Assembly: GCF_000190755.2 (NCBI RefSeq)
Contig: NZ_JH109152.1
Span: forward strand, 558,001 to 622,000
Direction of reading: 5' to 3'
DNA from: Methylobacter tundripaludum SV96
Lineage (GTDB): Bacteria; Pseudomonadota; Gammaproteobacteria; Methylococcales; Methylomonadaceae
Length of the DNA stretch: 64,000 nucleotides
The notes under the pieces were generated by a model. It was not told the origin of the DNA and did no database searches. It saw only the letters and a list, made by a program, of their open reading frames with translations. Below are positions 17,216 to 26,743 of this stretch, piece by piece. The position numbers and the translations under genes were made by a program. How positions within the stretch are numbered: position 1 is the first letter of the stretch; every line of letters starts with the position of its first letter.

Positions 17216-17821
17216 CTAGGGAAGTCTGTCAATACGTTGATCGGCTACAACGCCAGCCGTTGCGATAAAGCGCAGAGCGTCCTCAACAGACATATCTAAT
17301 TCCACCACATTTTCACGTGACACAATAACCGTGAATCCGCCCACCTGGTAACTGAATGGCAGAAATACGGCAATCTGGTTATCAGCAATAAAACCATATG
17401 AAAACTCCTTAAAATCCGAAACTGTAACAAAGCCTATCTGCTGTCCATTGCCGGTAGGCATTTTGACCAATACCACTTGCTTGAATTTTCCTTCCTGCTC
17501 ACTGGAGAAAAGAGACATAAAATCACGGGTTGCCGTATATATGATTTTAATAAAGGGAATCTGTATCACCAGTGCTTCAAATTTATTGAATCGTGTCAGG
17601 AAAGCCTGGGACTCCAGAAAGCCTCCAACAAAAAACACCGCAACCAGTCCTAAAACAAACCCGAAGCCTTTTATGTACCAACTGTCTGGGAAGAAAAACT
17701 TGAAGATATTTCCCAGCACCAATTCCGCAGTGCCGGCAAGCCAGAAGAGCAAATAGAGGGTGAGTGTAATTGGGATAATAGCGATTAACCCTTTGATAAA
17801 AGTTTTGCTGATCGGTTTCAT
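17216..17821 (-). CDS. DUF502 membrane protein
   Basis: 201 residues from the ATG at 17821. Two membrane helices (about 7-33, GLIAIIPITLTLYLLFWLAG, and 50-72, GFGFVLGLVAVFFVGGFLES) are followed by the DUF502 soluble part: PFIKIIYTATRDFMSLFSS, VVLVKMPTGNGQQIGFVT, and VFLPFSYQVGGFTVIV. DUF502 proteins are widespread inner-membrane proteins of unknown function. Unlike most, this one ends shortly after the EDALRFIATAGV helix, which is normal. It has no clear operon partner. Confidence 0.88.
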   Translation of the reverse strand: MKPISKTFIKGLIAIIPITLTLYLLFWLAGTAELVLGNIFKFFFPDSWYIKGFGFVLGLVAVFFVGGFLESQAFLTRFNKFEALVIQIPFIKIIYTATRDFMSLFSSEQEGKFKQVVLVKMPTGNGQQIGFVTVSDFKEFSYGFIADNQIAVFLPFSYQVGGFTVIVSRENVVELDMSVEDALRFIATAGVVADQRIDRLP

Positions 17822-17913
17822 GTTAAATTTCCAATTAATGTAGTGTATGCGTTGGTAAGGCCCGCACCGGTTCGGGCAAATCATTTAAATTTTTATAGGG
17901 CATGTACTAAGAT

Positions 17914-19266
17914 TTAGCGTTCCATTGATGTTACGCGTATTGAACCAGGGGCCATGGGCGACGCCGTCACGCGCCAGATTATGTTGCCGACATCATCGGC
18001 GACCAGCAACGCCGAATGCTTGTCGAGCGCGACGCCCACGGGCCGCCCGAATGCATCGCCATTGGCGCTAACAAAGCCCGTCAGCACATCGATCGGCTCT
18101 CCGAAGGGTTTGCCACCTCTAAAAGGTACAAAGATTACCCGGTAGCCACTACGTGGTTTGCGATTCCATGAACCGTGTTGACCGATGAAAGCCCCATTGT
18201 CGAGTGGTGTCGGCCATGCGGCACTCTTGGAAAAAGCCAAACCAAGTGAAGCGGTGTGTGGCCCGAGTGCATAATCCGGCATTCTGGCCTTGGCGACCAG
18301 GTCGGGTCGCTGAGGCTGCACTCGTTCGTCCAGATGCCGGCCATAGTAGCTGTAAGGCCAGCCGAAGAAACTACCGTCGGGTACCGAAGTTAGGTAATCC
18401 GGAACCAGATCGCTGCCAAGTTCATCGCGTTCATTGACCACGGTCCAAAGTGTCCCGCCATCCGGCTCCCAGGCTAGTCCGTTGGGATTGCGCAGACCTG
18501 ACGCGTAAATGCGATAGTTTCCGCGTTTTGGATCTACCTCCCAGATGGCAGCGCGACCGACCTCTTGCTCAATGCCGTTTTCAGCGGCATTACTGTTCGA
18601 TCCCACCGTCACATAGAGCCGTGCCCCGTCCCGACTGGCTATGAGGTTTTTGGTCCAGTGGTGATTGATTGGACCCGCCGGTAGATCCAGTACCTTGGTT
18701 CCCGGTTGAGTGATCCGAATTTCGCCTTCGATATAGGGAAACCTCACCACCGCATCCGAGTTGGCTACGTAGAAATCATTGCCAATCAGCGCCATGCCGA
18801 ACGGCGAGTTTAGTCCGTCAATGAACACCGATCGAGTTTCGGCTACGCCGTCGCCATCGGCATCGCGCAGCAGGGTGATGCGATTGGCGCTGGCTACGCC
18901 CGCACCCGCTTGGTTCATGACCCGCTTCATTAACCAACCTTTGATGCCCTTGCCATCCTCCGGTTTTGGCGGTGCATTGGTCTCGGCGACCAATACGTCA
19001 CCGTTGGGCAGCACATAAAGCCAGCGCGGGTGATCGAGTCCGGCGGCAAAGGCGTTTACGGCCATTCCTGGCGCCGCGACCGGTTTTTCATTCTCCGGCC
19101 AGCCCTTGGCTGGAGCGATGTTTACCGTGGGAATCAACGTCGGGTTGGGCGGCGGCAGTTGTGGATGAGGGCCGACGCCCGCGGAGATCGGCAACTGCGC
19201 CACCTCGCCACATGCCGTTAGAGCTGCCGCTATCAACGTGGATAACACTGAACGTTTTGGAGACAT
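17914..19266 (-). CDS. Sorbosone/glucose dehydrogenase-like beta-propeller lipoprotein
   Basis: About 450 residues with a lipoprotein signal ([10 protein letters not shown]), then a six-bladed propeller of the GSDH/sorbosone dehydrogenase family. Conserved pieces include [84 protein letters not shown] and [14 protein letters not shown]. Family members can use PQQ to oxidise sugars in the periplasm; the substrate here is unknown and a non-enzymatic role is possible. The start could be 19272 or 19266. The 187-bp mobile element lies directly upstream and separates it from the copper-storage gene, so any former co-transcription is disturbed. Confidence 0.85.
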   Translation of the reverse strand: MSPKRSVLSTLIAAALTACGEVAQLPISAGVGPHPQLPPPNPTLIPTVNIAPAKGWPENEKPVAAPGMAVNAFAAGLDHPRWLYVLPNGDVLVAETNAPPKPEDGKGIKGWLMKRVMNQAGAGVASANRITLLRDADGDGVAETRSVFIDGLNSPFGMALIGNDFYVANSDAVVRFPYIEGEIRITQPGTKVLDLPAGPINHHWTKNLIASRDGARLYVTVGSNSNAAENGIEQEVGRAAIWEVDPKRGNYRIYASGLRNPNGLAWEPDGGTLWTVVNERDELGSDLVPDYLTSVPDGSFFGWPYSYYGRHLDERVQPQRPDLVAKARMPDYALGPHTASLGLAFSKSAAWPTPLDNGAFIGQHGSWNRKPRSGYRVIFVPFRGGKPFGEPIDVLTGFVSANGDAFGRPVGVALDKHSALLVADDVGNIIWRVTASPMAPGSIRVTSMER

Positions 19267-19291
19267 AGCCACAGAGTCCTATTTACGCTTA

Positions 19292-19478
19292 GGATATGGT
19301 CAGTAATAACTTCCCGATATGGATTAAGTGAAATTTTTCCGTTCGCCCTGAGCTTGTCGAAGGGTGAGCGGGAAAATTTCGGCCTACCGCGTCAAGCCGA
19401 TCATGCTTCGACAAGCTCAGCACGAACGGCTCGATGATCCAAAATAGTGGTTTCGGGAAGTTATTTTCAACCAAATCC
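19292..19478 (+). mobile_element. 187-bp non-coding mobile element, copy 1
   Basis: Terminal repeats GGATATGGTCAGTAATAACT and its imperfect complement ending AACCAAATCC are flanked by TTA on both sides (19289-19291 and 19479-19481), a 3-bp target duplication. It is nearly identical to copy 2 (48706-48892). The interior holds a long imperfect palindrome (CCGTTCGCCCTGAGCTTGTC / GACAAGCTCAGCACGAACGG). No protein is encoded; it would need a transposase from elsewhere, perhaps of the IS5 type that makes TNA duplications (inference). Confidence 0.9.
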
Positions 19479-19829
19479 TTAGTGCTGAGCGCTCGCCATT
19501 TCCCGGCAACTTTTAGCACATTTCTCACAGGCCTCGACGCATTCATCCATATCGCCGATCTTCTTGCAATCCGCCGCACATGCCTCACAGACTTCGGCAC
19601 AGACCTCGCAAAGACGATGCGAAAATTTGGAGCTACTGAGCTGCAAATTAGCCGATGTCTGGCAGATCTCGGCGCAGCTGATCATGAGACGGAAGTGTTC
19701 CGCCTCGACATGCTTTCCGCCGGTCTTAAGACAGTGGTTCATTGCGGATTGCAGGCAGACTTGATGACAATGACTACAAGCCTCTATACAGGCTTGCATG
19801 GCGTGTTCAGTATGAGTTGGCTGTTTCAT
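19479..19829 (-). CDS. Four-helix-bundle copper-storage protein (Csp, DUF326)
   Basis: 116 residues with 16 Cys (14, 18, 21, 25, 33, 52, 56, 74, 77, 81, 84, 88, 97, 101, 104, 108), spaced CxxxC and CxxC along helices. This is the hallmark of Csp proteins, which fill a four-helix bundle with Cu(I) bound by Cys thiolates. No signal peptide is present, so it is of the cytosolic (Csp3-like) kind. It should buffer copper, which fits a methanotroph with copper enzymes. The TAA stop is exactly the 3-bp target duplication of the mobile element downstream, so the native C-terminus may have been longer by some residues. The shared promoter motif lies 127 bp upstream. Confidence 0.9.
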   Translation of the reverse strand: MKQPTHTEHAMQACIEACSHCHQVCLQSAMNHCLKTGGKHVEAEHFRLMISCAEICQTSANLQLSSSKFSHRLCEVCAEVCEACAADCKKIGDMDECVEACEKCAKSCREMASAQH

Positions 19830-19955
19830 GAAATTCTCCTACGTTAAAGAGCAAACGCGGTCGAAGATGGACAAGTCCTCTCGACCCAGGACCAAGCTTC
19901 GAAGCACTAGGGCGCGTCAAAACATGAAAGGACTTTAGCCGTAAAACTAGCCGCA

Positions 19956-19976
19956 GTCGGTTCGGTAGAACACATA
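19956..19976 (-). promoter_or_regulatory. Shared promoter motif, copper-storage gene copy
   Basis: Read toward the gene it is TATGTGTTCTACCGAACCGA plus C. A -10-like GCTAAA lies at 19939-19934, the same place as in the glgP copy, and the spacer also matches (TAGTTTTACGGC). Confidence 0.7.
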
Positions 19977-20687
19977 GGCAGAGTAGGTTCTGCGTAAGCC
20001 GTAAGAGAAGAGTCTTCTGCGGGGTAAAAGTAGGTGTGTAATGGTCAGGGCAAACGCGCTTAAATTATAACCATTAAAAATCAAGTATTTAAAAATCACT
20101 ATTTCATTATTTCATGCGTGGAATAACGAAACCAGAAAGAACTGAATTTCTTGTTCACTTAAGTAATCCACGAATTTGATTAATCAACGCAGTTTGCCTG
20201 CCGAATAACCACGAAAAGCGGTCCGTCGATTTTAGCGAACCAACTGGCACTACAGGCCGATTACGGACGTTGAGGGGTCGACATGTCAAACGATAATGAA
20301 TATTTTCCAGTAGGCGTAGTTATGCACATAGCTGCAAAAAACGCCACATAAATGGGGTGCTAATCAACCAAAGGCTCTAAAATTCCTGGGAATTTATATC
20401 TGCGCTATCAGTCATAAAAACCGCGAATGTCAGTGTAATTCACGCGAATTGATGAAATATAGCAGGGCTGAACGTGACACATCCATATTCTTTGTGGTGA
20501 TGGAGTCATTGTGACTTGCGTGGAGAGTATGATTTCCAGATGAAAAAATGATTAATTCCATCGGGTTGTAAGTTCTCAAAAAACCACCTCTAAAATGTAG
20601 TGGTTCAAACCTAATCTGACAGTTACTGATTTTTAGAAGTGTCTGTCAGGTTAAATTTAGCCTATAAATTTTTCTGTTGTAACTGCT
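19977..20687. other. Intergenic stretch with hairpins, no gene seen
   Basis: About 700 bp, AT-rich. Two inverted repeats lie at the right: AACCAC/GTGGTT (20582-20587, 20600-20605) and CTGACAG/CTGTCAG (20616-20622, 20643-20649). They sit just past the stop of the minus-strand gene at 20688 and may end its transcript. No frame is convincing. Confidence 0.5.
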
Positions 20688-21020
20688 TTATTCTGCTAAC
20701 AGTGTAGCAATAGCAGGCTTGGCATTACACTGCACTATTGCTTCTGCTAGTTGTAATTCATTCAATTTATGTTTGATAGCTTCAGTGCCATTGAAGTTAA
20801 ACACTTGATAATCCTTTTTGGCAAAAGTAACGATTTGGCACTTCTTGAATGGCATATTTTCAAACGGCATTTTTGTAGAATCCAGATTCAATGGTGCAGT
20901 CCCTTCCAAACTGGGAGCATAAATCAAAAATTCACCTTTCATCGCGAGTACAGCACGATATTGATTGACAGTGGTCAAATATAAATAGCCTGCTTCAACC
21001 TCTTTTTCTTTTAATCTCAT
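20688..21020 (-). CDS. Hypothetical protein
   Basis: 110 residues, soluble, with no signal peptide and no motif I recognise. It has a beta-rich first half (YLYLTTVNQYRAVLAMKGEFLIYAPS) and a helical end. It lies 52 bp downstream of the GyrI-like gene on the same strand. Composition resembles its neighbours, and the gap below it has hairpins, both of which favour a real gene. Confidence 0.55.
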   Translation of the reverse strand: MRLKEKEVEAGYLYLTTVNQYRAVLAMKGEFLIYAPSLEGTAPLNLDSTKMPFENMPFKKCQIVTFAKKDYQVFNFNGTEAIKHKLNELQLAEAIVQCNAKPAIATLLAE

Positions 21021-21072
21021 CTTGTTAAGTTCTTTGATTTATTTCATTCCAGTTGAGCACCTGCCGGAGCCT

Positions 21073-21534
21073 TTATTCACTCAACGGACGATTAAGTTCA
21101 GTGCGCCATGTATCCGGATCTGGATTGGACCCAGGGTCTGTTAGATAGCATTCCCATAGGCTTTCTTGCACATTAAGCCCCTCGGTTTCAATCCATTTGC
21201 AAAACTCACCCCAGGCTGCACCAAGCCCTTCATAACTACCTTGATAAATAGTCCGGACGACTTTTACGGCGGGCAATTTGCTCATCTTAATGCGACCGGC
21301 AGGAGTGATTGGCTGATTAACGGGGAAACCCACCTCGAAATCAAAAATGTCGGTTGGTCTTTTCTGGTGGTAAGAAAAGCACGGTCCGTTAATAGTGACG
21401 CCTTGAGCAGCAATGGTGGACATTATTTCAGCAATGGCAGGTCCCATGACATTGCTGATTTCAGCACGGGGAACGGTGAGATGAATGACTGCTGTTAATT
21501 GTTCTTCTGTTTGAATGAGCTGTGGTGTATCAAT
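21073..21534 (-). CDS. GyrI-like small-molecule-binding domain protein
   Basis: 153 residues from the ATG at 21534 (GGAGG upstream). It is a single GyrI-like/SOUL-type domain: LTAVIHLTVPRAEISNVMG, ITINGPCFSYHQK-type loop, FDFEVGFPVNQP, VVRTIYQGSYEGLGAAWGEF, and WECYLTDPGSNPD. Such domains form the ligand-binding half of AraC/MerR multidrug sensors (BmrR, Rob) and also occur alone, where some act as hydrolases or drug-binding proteins. No DNA-binding domain is attached. It probably leads a two-gene unit with the hypothetical gene downstream. Confidence 0.85.
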   Translation of the reverse strand: MDTPQLIQTEEQLTAVIHLTVPRAEISNVMGPAIAEIMSTIAAQGVTINGPCFSYHQKRPTDIFDFEVGFPVNQPITPAGRIKMSKLPAVKVVRTIYQGSYEGLGAAWGEFCKWIETEGLNVQESLWECYLTDPGSNPDPDTWRTELNRPLSE

Positions 21535-21691
21535 CATATAACCTCCAAAGATAATGATCAGGCGTCGTGCCATCAAGTAAATTGACTGGCAACTTTAAAC
21601 TTCAGTTCATGGCCGACTGCGACCAGCCGCGGAAGTCAGTAATAGTTTACGATCATGCATCACTGGTGGCTTTGCCGGTCGACATGCGTAA

Positions 21692-22420
21692 TTAGCTGGC
21701 TACCAGCATCAAGTTATCTAGATAGTCGTTTTTCCTGGCTAGATATTCATCGACAAATGCCTGCATCGGCTCAGCTTCATAATCACTCGGCACACTGATC
21801 GCTAGTTTTTTAAAGCCTGTGCCGACCACATCTCCGCCCGCCTTGATCTGAAAGTGTAAAAAAGCCGAAGCGCGTTTGCCGTTGACTTCTATCTTCGGTT
21901 CCAGCATTTCCACGGACGCTTGCTGAAAATCAAGATGATCAAATGACAGGGTCATGCTTTCGTAAATGACTAGTGGCCGGTTGATGTTAAACATAACATT
22001 TTCTTGGGCTAATAACGGCACCAGCACATAGGGAAAATTTTGCCCTGAAAAAGCCACATAATCGCGAATAAAGCTTTCAATCAATACTGAATCCCGACTA
22101 ATGCTTCCTGAACGTTCGATCTGCAAATAGGTTTTCCCCTGATTGTCGTTCACATCAATCAGCTCGGCATCGGTGTCGGGAAAGTTCAATAATACGTCAT
22201 GTCCGACCATGCCGGAAAAGATAAAGTGCATATTTTGACTAAGACCATATTTCTCCAATGCCATTGAAAACAACAAATCGCCTGGCACGCAAAAACGTTT
22301 GGCGTCAACATCGTGTAAAGGGTTGAAATCATGTGCCACTTCTTTGGCAAACATACTGGCTTGTTCGGCGACAATACTGACACTGCCATCATGAATACTA
22401 TAAAAATCTTTTAAAAACAT
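21692..22420 (-). CDS. DUF3581 family protein
   Basis: 242 residues. The sequence matches DUF3581: FYSIHDGSVSIVAEQASMFAKEVAHDFNPLHD near the N-terminus, PGDLLFSMAL, and HFIFSGMVGHDV. The DFNPLHD motif resembles the hot-dog-fold hydratase (MaoC-like) signature, so an acyl-CoA-type fold is possible, but no activity is established for the family. No signal peptide. It stands alone; the next gene upstream diverges (YigZ-like at 22660). Confidence 0.85.
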   Translation of the reverse strand: MFLKDFYSIHDGSVSIVAEQASMFAKEVAHDFNPLHDVDAKRFCVPGDLLFSMALEKYGLSQNMHFIFSGMVGHDVLLNFPDTDAELIDVNDNQGKTYLQIERSGSISRDSVLIESFIRDYVAFSGQNFPYVLVPLLAQENVMFNINRPLVIYESMTLSFDHLDFQQASVEMLEPKIEVNGKRASAFLHFQIKAGGDVVGTGFKKLAISVPSDYEAEPMQAFVDEYLARKNDYLDNLMLVAS

Positions 22421-22659
22421 ATTGTTATTTACTAATATGGGTGCAAGGAATAATTCTACGTCAGTAAGTGCTCATGTCCGGTTTCATTAACCAGTTCCGC
22501 AGAGAATCTGTAGGGAGCTGCATCATATCCTCCTAATTAAATTCAAACAATTCTATTGCTTATAGATTAGTGTAATTGAAAAGCTGCATGCGGCTGATAT
22601 GATGAGAAACAGTTATTATCGAATAGCAGATGCTCAAAACTTAATTGAAAGAATCAAAA

Positions 22660-23226
22660 ATGTTTTATGTTACGGAATCCTATACATTCGAAGATATTAT
22701 AAAAAAATCACGATTTATCAGTGTTATTTTTCCCTGCACCAGCGATCAAGTTGTTTTGCCTCAATTAAAAACGTTACAAGCCGAACATCCACACGCCAAT
22801 CATATTGCCTTTGCCTACCGTATAAAAACAAATGAAGGCATTATTTATCGGTTTCATGATGCAGGTGAGCCTACAGGTACAGCAGGAAAACCGATTTTTC
22901 AATACATTGAAGGTAAAAATATCATTAATGCACTCGTTGTAGTGATCCGCTATTTTGGTGGCGTGAAGCTGGGGGCCGGAGGACTTACCAGAGCTTATGG
23001 ACATATGGCGAAACAGGTGATTGATGCATCGACATTACAACCTTATATAGAAATGACAACACTTCATTTCACGCTTGATTATGAAAAATTTCAGTCTTTT
23101 GATTACGCATTGAAAAAAGTTAATGGACAAATTATTGAGCAAGTATTTGCCGGACAAATTCATCTAACCGTTACACTGCCTGTTGAAAAGCAATGGGACT
23201 TGGAAAGCCAATTTACTCCTGTATAA
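22660..23226 (+). CDS. YigZ/IMPACT family protein
   Basis: 188 residues from the ATG at 22660, which gives the usual family start MFYVTESYTFED. The UPF0029 signature is clear: KKSRFISVIFPC, ANHIAFAYRI, FHDAGEPTGTAGKPIFQ, and VVVIRYFGGVKLGAGGL. The C-terminal half is the smaller DUF1949-like domain. Family proteins bind nucleic acid or translation factors (IMPACT binds the kinase activator GCN1 in eukaryotes); the bacterial role is unclear. Codon use is more AT-rich than in the glg/tre block. Confidence 0.92.
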   Translation: MFYVTESYTFEDIIKKSRFISVIFPCTSDQVVLPQLKTLQAEHPHANHIAFAYRIKTNEGIIYRFHDAGEPTGTAGKPIFQYIEGKNIINALVVVIRYFGGVKLGAGGLTRAYGHMAKQVIDASTLQPYIEMTTLHFTLDYEKFQSFDYALKKVNGQIIEQVFAGQIHLTVTLPVEKQWDLESQFTPV

Positions 23227-23942
23227 CCTGCTGCATGAATAAGAAACTTGATGCTAGAGTTATTATCAATGATAGACAAGATGTAATCCAAAGAAGACAG
23301 AAGGACCAGAGAGTACCAATAAAAAAGGCCCCGATCTGATCAGAGTCCTTAGAATGTAAAACGGCGTTGAATTTTTTGCACATTCATCATCTATATTTAC
23401 CGGTCAATTGGGATGGTGGATGTAATTTAAACAATAAGATAGTGATAACTAGTGGAAGGGTTTGACGCTCTTTTCGGATGAAACTGGCAAAATTTTAACG
23501 CTTTTTGCCATGTTCTGGTGCGTTAGCGTACAGACCCTACTGGGAGTTTGGCGTATCGTAAAATCATAATGGTGAATAAGCATCGACAAAAACATTGCGG
23601 CAGAGAATTTATCCAGCTGTGAGTCCTTAGTTGGTTAACCGAGATGTGATAAACGGATGCACAGCTCCTGTTCATGTCGCTCTGACTTACACCATTTTTT
23701 TGGGAATCGGGTAGTGGTGTTTGACGAACTTTTTTTGGAAAGCTGACCTCTCACCAACTGTGCCGCGTTATAAACAATTGAAATACTGAACCGCGCGCAA
23801 CACCATCAGCGTCACCGTCCACCGATGTCATCAGGTCGTCGACAGGGATAGGGTGTCTTTGGCCCCCAGGCATGAATACCCTGCGCGGTGCCAAATGCTA
23901 TACAGATTATTTGTCCGTAATTTCCCTCGACAGGAGAGAACA
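23227..23942. other. Intergenic stretch, nothing supported
   Basis: About 715 bp with no convincing frame. An imperfect stem (AAGG...CCTT around GATCTGATC, near 23326-23351) after the YigZ-like gene could be a weak terminator. Confidence 0.45.
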
Positions 23943-24569
23943 ATGTCATATCAAATAGTTCAACATTACGACGCTTCGCTCGACGACGAGAAACCCCGAT
24001 TGATTTTCAGTTCAAAGCGCTTGTCTTGGAAGGTGATGATAGCGCTCAGCGCTATCGTGTCCTTGCGCAAATGGCTTTTAAGCGTCTCGCGAATAACTTT
24101 GATCAGCGCCTTGGCTCTTTCCGGCTGTAGCTCTGAATACTCAAGCGAGCAAGACAAACAAACGCCGCAAGGGAAAGAAAGTGCTGCCGCCAAACCTGTT
24201 CACAAGGAGGTCGGCGAGGCATCATGGTATGGGCCGGGATTCCAAGGTCAGGAGACCTCCAATGGCGAGACTTTTGACCAGAAAAAGATGACGGCCGCCC
24301 ATCCAAGTTTACCGATGGGGACTGAAGCCAAAGTGACTAACCTTGAGAATGGCAAGAAGGTGGAGGTCAGGATCAATGACCGTGGACCTTATGCCGAGAA
24401 TCGCGTTATCGATCTTTCCAGCGCAGCGGCTAATAAGCTTGAAATGAAAGAGGGGGGCACCACTCAGGTCAAAATCGAGACTAAGTCCACCAAGAAGAAG
24501 GCCAGCACCGTCCAGTCCAGAAAAACAAAACGGGGAGAAAAAAGCGGTACACCATCGAATAGACGGTAA
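23943..24569 (+). CDS. rlpA: RlpA-like double-psi beta-barrel lipoprotein
   Basis: 208 residues from the ATG at 23943 (AGGAGA 7 nt upstream). The double-psi beta-barrel is complete: GEASWYGPGFQGQETSNGE, MTAAHPSLPMGTEAKVTN, and VRINDRGPYAENRVIDLS. RlpA binds or cleaves bare glycan strands at the division septum. There is no SPOR domain, and the C-terminus is a Lys/Arg-rich tail. Oddly, the lipobox (LALSGC) is near residue 62, behind a charged stretch of about 40 residues that is not a normal signal peptide. A later start (GTG before SLRKWLLSVS) would give a normal lipoprotein. Function as a lytic transglycosylase is inferred from family. Confidence 0.82.
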   Translation: MSYQIVQHYDASLDDEKPRLIFSSKRLSWKVMIALSAIVSLRKWLLSVSRITLISALALSGCSSEYSSEQDKQTPQGKESAAAKPVHKEVGEASWYGPGFQGQETSNGETFDQKKMTAAHPSLPMGTEAKVTNLENGKKVEVRINDRGPYAENRVIDLSSAAANKLEMKEGGTTQVKIETKSTKKKASTVQSRKTKRGEKSGTPSNRR

Positions 24570-24623
24570 TGGGTTAAATCTGCGGAAAATACCCCATCAC
24601 CCGCATTAAATACGCAACCATTA

Positions 24624-25628
24624 TTAATGGTTCGGCGTATTAGCCGGTCGTATTCGCTTGGAAAAATCAGGTGCCTGATCGGCGGCTTGAGCCAATGTAT
24701 TGATATAAGCCTGTCGTCGCAATTCTGATAAAGACAGCTGCTGTTCAAGCAGCTTCGACTCATAGAGGTATTCCGGCAGGTAACCGCTCAGCAGAATTTT
24801 CCAGGAAAACGGCAAATGTTCAGTATTACCCCATGAACGGACCCAAATAGCCGTAGTGCAATTGTCCAGCAAGGTATTATAAAACTGCGGTTTTTCGTGT
24901 AATTCATTGATCTTTTTCAGGTAATCCAGAAACAAGCGTTGTCCGTTCTCCCTGGAGCCCTTTAGTTGGTATAGATAACCCTCTTCGGGAGGATTTTTGC
25001 GATAGTTGCTACGCAATCGAATGACATCGCGCTCGTCGGCCACGATGTAAATAAGCTCGTATTGGCGGAAAAATCCTTTAATTGTCGAATATTCCTCATT
25101 CAACTCTTTGCGAGTCTCAATCGAGACCGCCAGGAAATCCTGTTCACCGAAATTAAAACTTATGATCGTATGCGCTATGGCAGGTCCCATCCAATAAAAG
25201 GCGAAGAGATCCACGCCATCGAGCTTGGTTACATCATAGGATTTATCGTAATAGGCCGGTTGGTAGTCAAATTCACTCCGATAATTGAAGTTGCGGATAT
25301 TGTGTACCGTGACGGTGCTCCCATCAAAAGTAGCATAGGGAAGTTGGATGGTATCCGGTTGCCAAGCTCGATCATTCGAAGGCGCAATTCCTAACCACCA
25401 AACCAGGATGCCGACAAACAGTATTAAATGTCCCAGAACCCATTGAATGCGCCAACGAAACCATAAAACACCCATTAATACCGCAAAACCAAACAAGCCA
25501 AATGCCGTAGCCACATATGCTTGAGCCAATCCTGTCCGGGAATCGCCATAATATACAGCCAACACTCCCCAAACTGTTGTTCCAATCAGCATGACTGAAA
25601 GAAAAAATCCTTTGATTGATTTGTTCAT
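24624..25628 (-). CDS. DUF4105 membrane protein
   Basis: 334 residues from the ATG at 25628. Three hydrophobic segments occupy the first ~80 residues (GFFLSVMLIGTTVWGVLAVY, AFGLFGFAVLMGVLWF, LGHLILFVGILVWWLGIAP). The periplasmic DUF4105 domain follows: GVDLFAFYWMGPAIAHTIISF, VSIETRKELNEEYS, and the conserved FYNTLLDNCTTAIW, with a Cys that may be catalytic in an NlpC-like way. The family lacks an assigned reaction. It stands alone on the minus strand. Confidence 0.87.
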   Translation of the reverse strand: MNKSIKGFFLSVMLIGTTVWGVLAVYYGDSRTGLAQAYVATAFGLFGFAVLMGVLWFRWRIQWVLGHLILFVGILVWWLGIAPSNDRAWQPDTIQLPYATFDGSTVTVHNIRNFNYRSEFDYQPAYYDKSYDVTKLDGVDLFAFYWMGPAIAHTIISFNFGEQDFLAVSIETRKELNEEYSTIKGFFRQYELIYIVADERDVIRLRSNYRKNPPEEGYLYQLKGSRENGQRLFLDYLKKINELHEKPQFYNTLLDNCTTAIWVRSWGNTEHLPFSWKILLSGYLPEYLYESKLLEQQLSLSELRRQAYINTLAQAADQAPDFSKRIRPANTPNH

Positions 25629-25891
25629 AATCCCACCCAAGCCTAAGCGAGCAACCACGTCCCCGATGCTTCAACGTGCCATTGAATCAAAATATGCTTT
25701 ATAGGCAATTGAATTTTCCAATGGTAAATAATGGAATACGGGTATCAAATACGGTTGACTGATTTTTTCAACAGTACACACCGCCTCAAACCTTGAATCG
25801 GAAATAAATCAATCAACTGGAAGTTCAGTTCAAACTGGAAATCGAAACCTTGATGAAGCTTAATGTGCAATTATTTTATTGTTGTAACGAT

Positions 25892-26743
25892 CTACAAATT
25901 ATCGGTCGATTTATCGTTGGGGCGCATCGTGTCGGTCACGTCCTTGCCGATCCCTCGGTAGCCGGTAAAGCGGCCGCAATGGTCAAACATCGGTTCCCCG
26001 CTCACCATTAAATACTGCCGCGAGCCGTCGGGGTTGGTCCGGCTGTAGACGAAGTCAAGGAAGGGGCGTCTGGCTGCCAGGTTCGCTTCAAGTATTTCTT
26101 GTTCTGCTTCGTTCCAGAGGATTCCCTGATCTTGCCTCGTTTCGCCCAACGCGTCATCGACCCGGATTCCGAGCATTTCAAGCACCGGGCCGTAAACCTT
26201 GGTGAAATGTCCGTTCTCGTCCTGTTCCCAATACCAGTCGGACGACAGCTCAGTCAGACGGCGAAAACGCGCTTCGCTTTCACATAGTTCGGCGGTCCGT
26301 TCCAGCACGGTTTGTTCCAGCTCCTTGTTGTAATTACTTAGCTTTTTGTACAATAGCCGCACTTCCAGCAGGTTGTGGATGCGCGTCCGCACTTCGACCA
26401 GATCAAACGGTTTGCTGACAAAGTCTTTCGCGCCGGCAGCGAGCGCCCGCAGCTTGTGGCCCGGTTGGGCAGTAATCACGAGTACTGGAAGGTAGCCATC
26501 CGTTTCAATTTCCTTAAGGCCTTCCATTACCTGGAAGCCATCCATGTCAGGCATCTGCAGATCGAGCAGGATCAGGTCGTAGCGGTTTTTGCGATGCAGC
26601 TCGCAGACCGCATAGGGATCTATCGTCGACGCAATGCAAGCATAACCGACATCGCGTAGCATTTCCTCAAGCAAAAGCACATTGGATTGCTGATCGTCAA
26701 CGATCAGAATGCCGGCGTTAAGAATTTCTTGTTCGCTAATCAT
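25892..26743 (-). CDS. Response regulator with C-terminal PAS domain
   Basis: 283 residues. An N-terminal receiver domain (about 10-130) has the acidic pair DD16-17, phospho-acceptor Asp61 in LILLDLQMPDMDG, a Thr in LVITAQ and the Lys in VSKPF. A coiled linker (VRLLYKKLSNYNKELEQTVLERTAELCE) leads to one PAS/PAC domain (about 160-270). No DNA-binding or enzymatic output domain is present, so it likely relays a signal to a partner. Its start overlaps the end of the hybrid kinase by 8 bp, so the two are translationally coupled and very likely act together. Confidence 0.92.
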   Translation of the reverse strand: MISEQEILNAGILIVDDQQSNVLLLEEMLRDVGYACIASTIDPYAVCELHRKNRYDLILLDLQMPDMDGFQVMEGLKEIETDGYLPVLVITAQPGHKLRALAAGAKDFVSKPFDLVEVRTRIHNLLEVRLLYKKLSNYNKELEQTVLERTAELCESEARFRRLTELSSDWYWEQDENGHFTKVYGPVLEMLGIRVDDALGETRQDQGILWNEAEQEILEANLAARRPFLDFVYSRTNPDGSRQYLMVSGEPMFDHCGRFTGYRGIGKDVTDTMRPNDKSTDNL

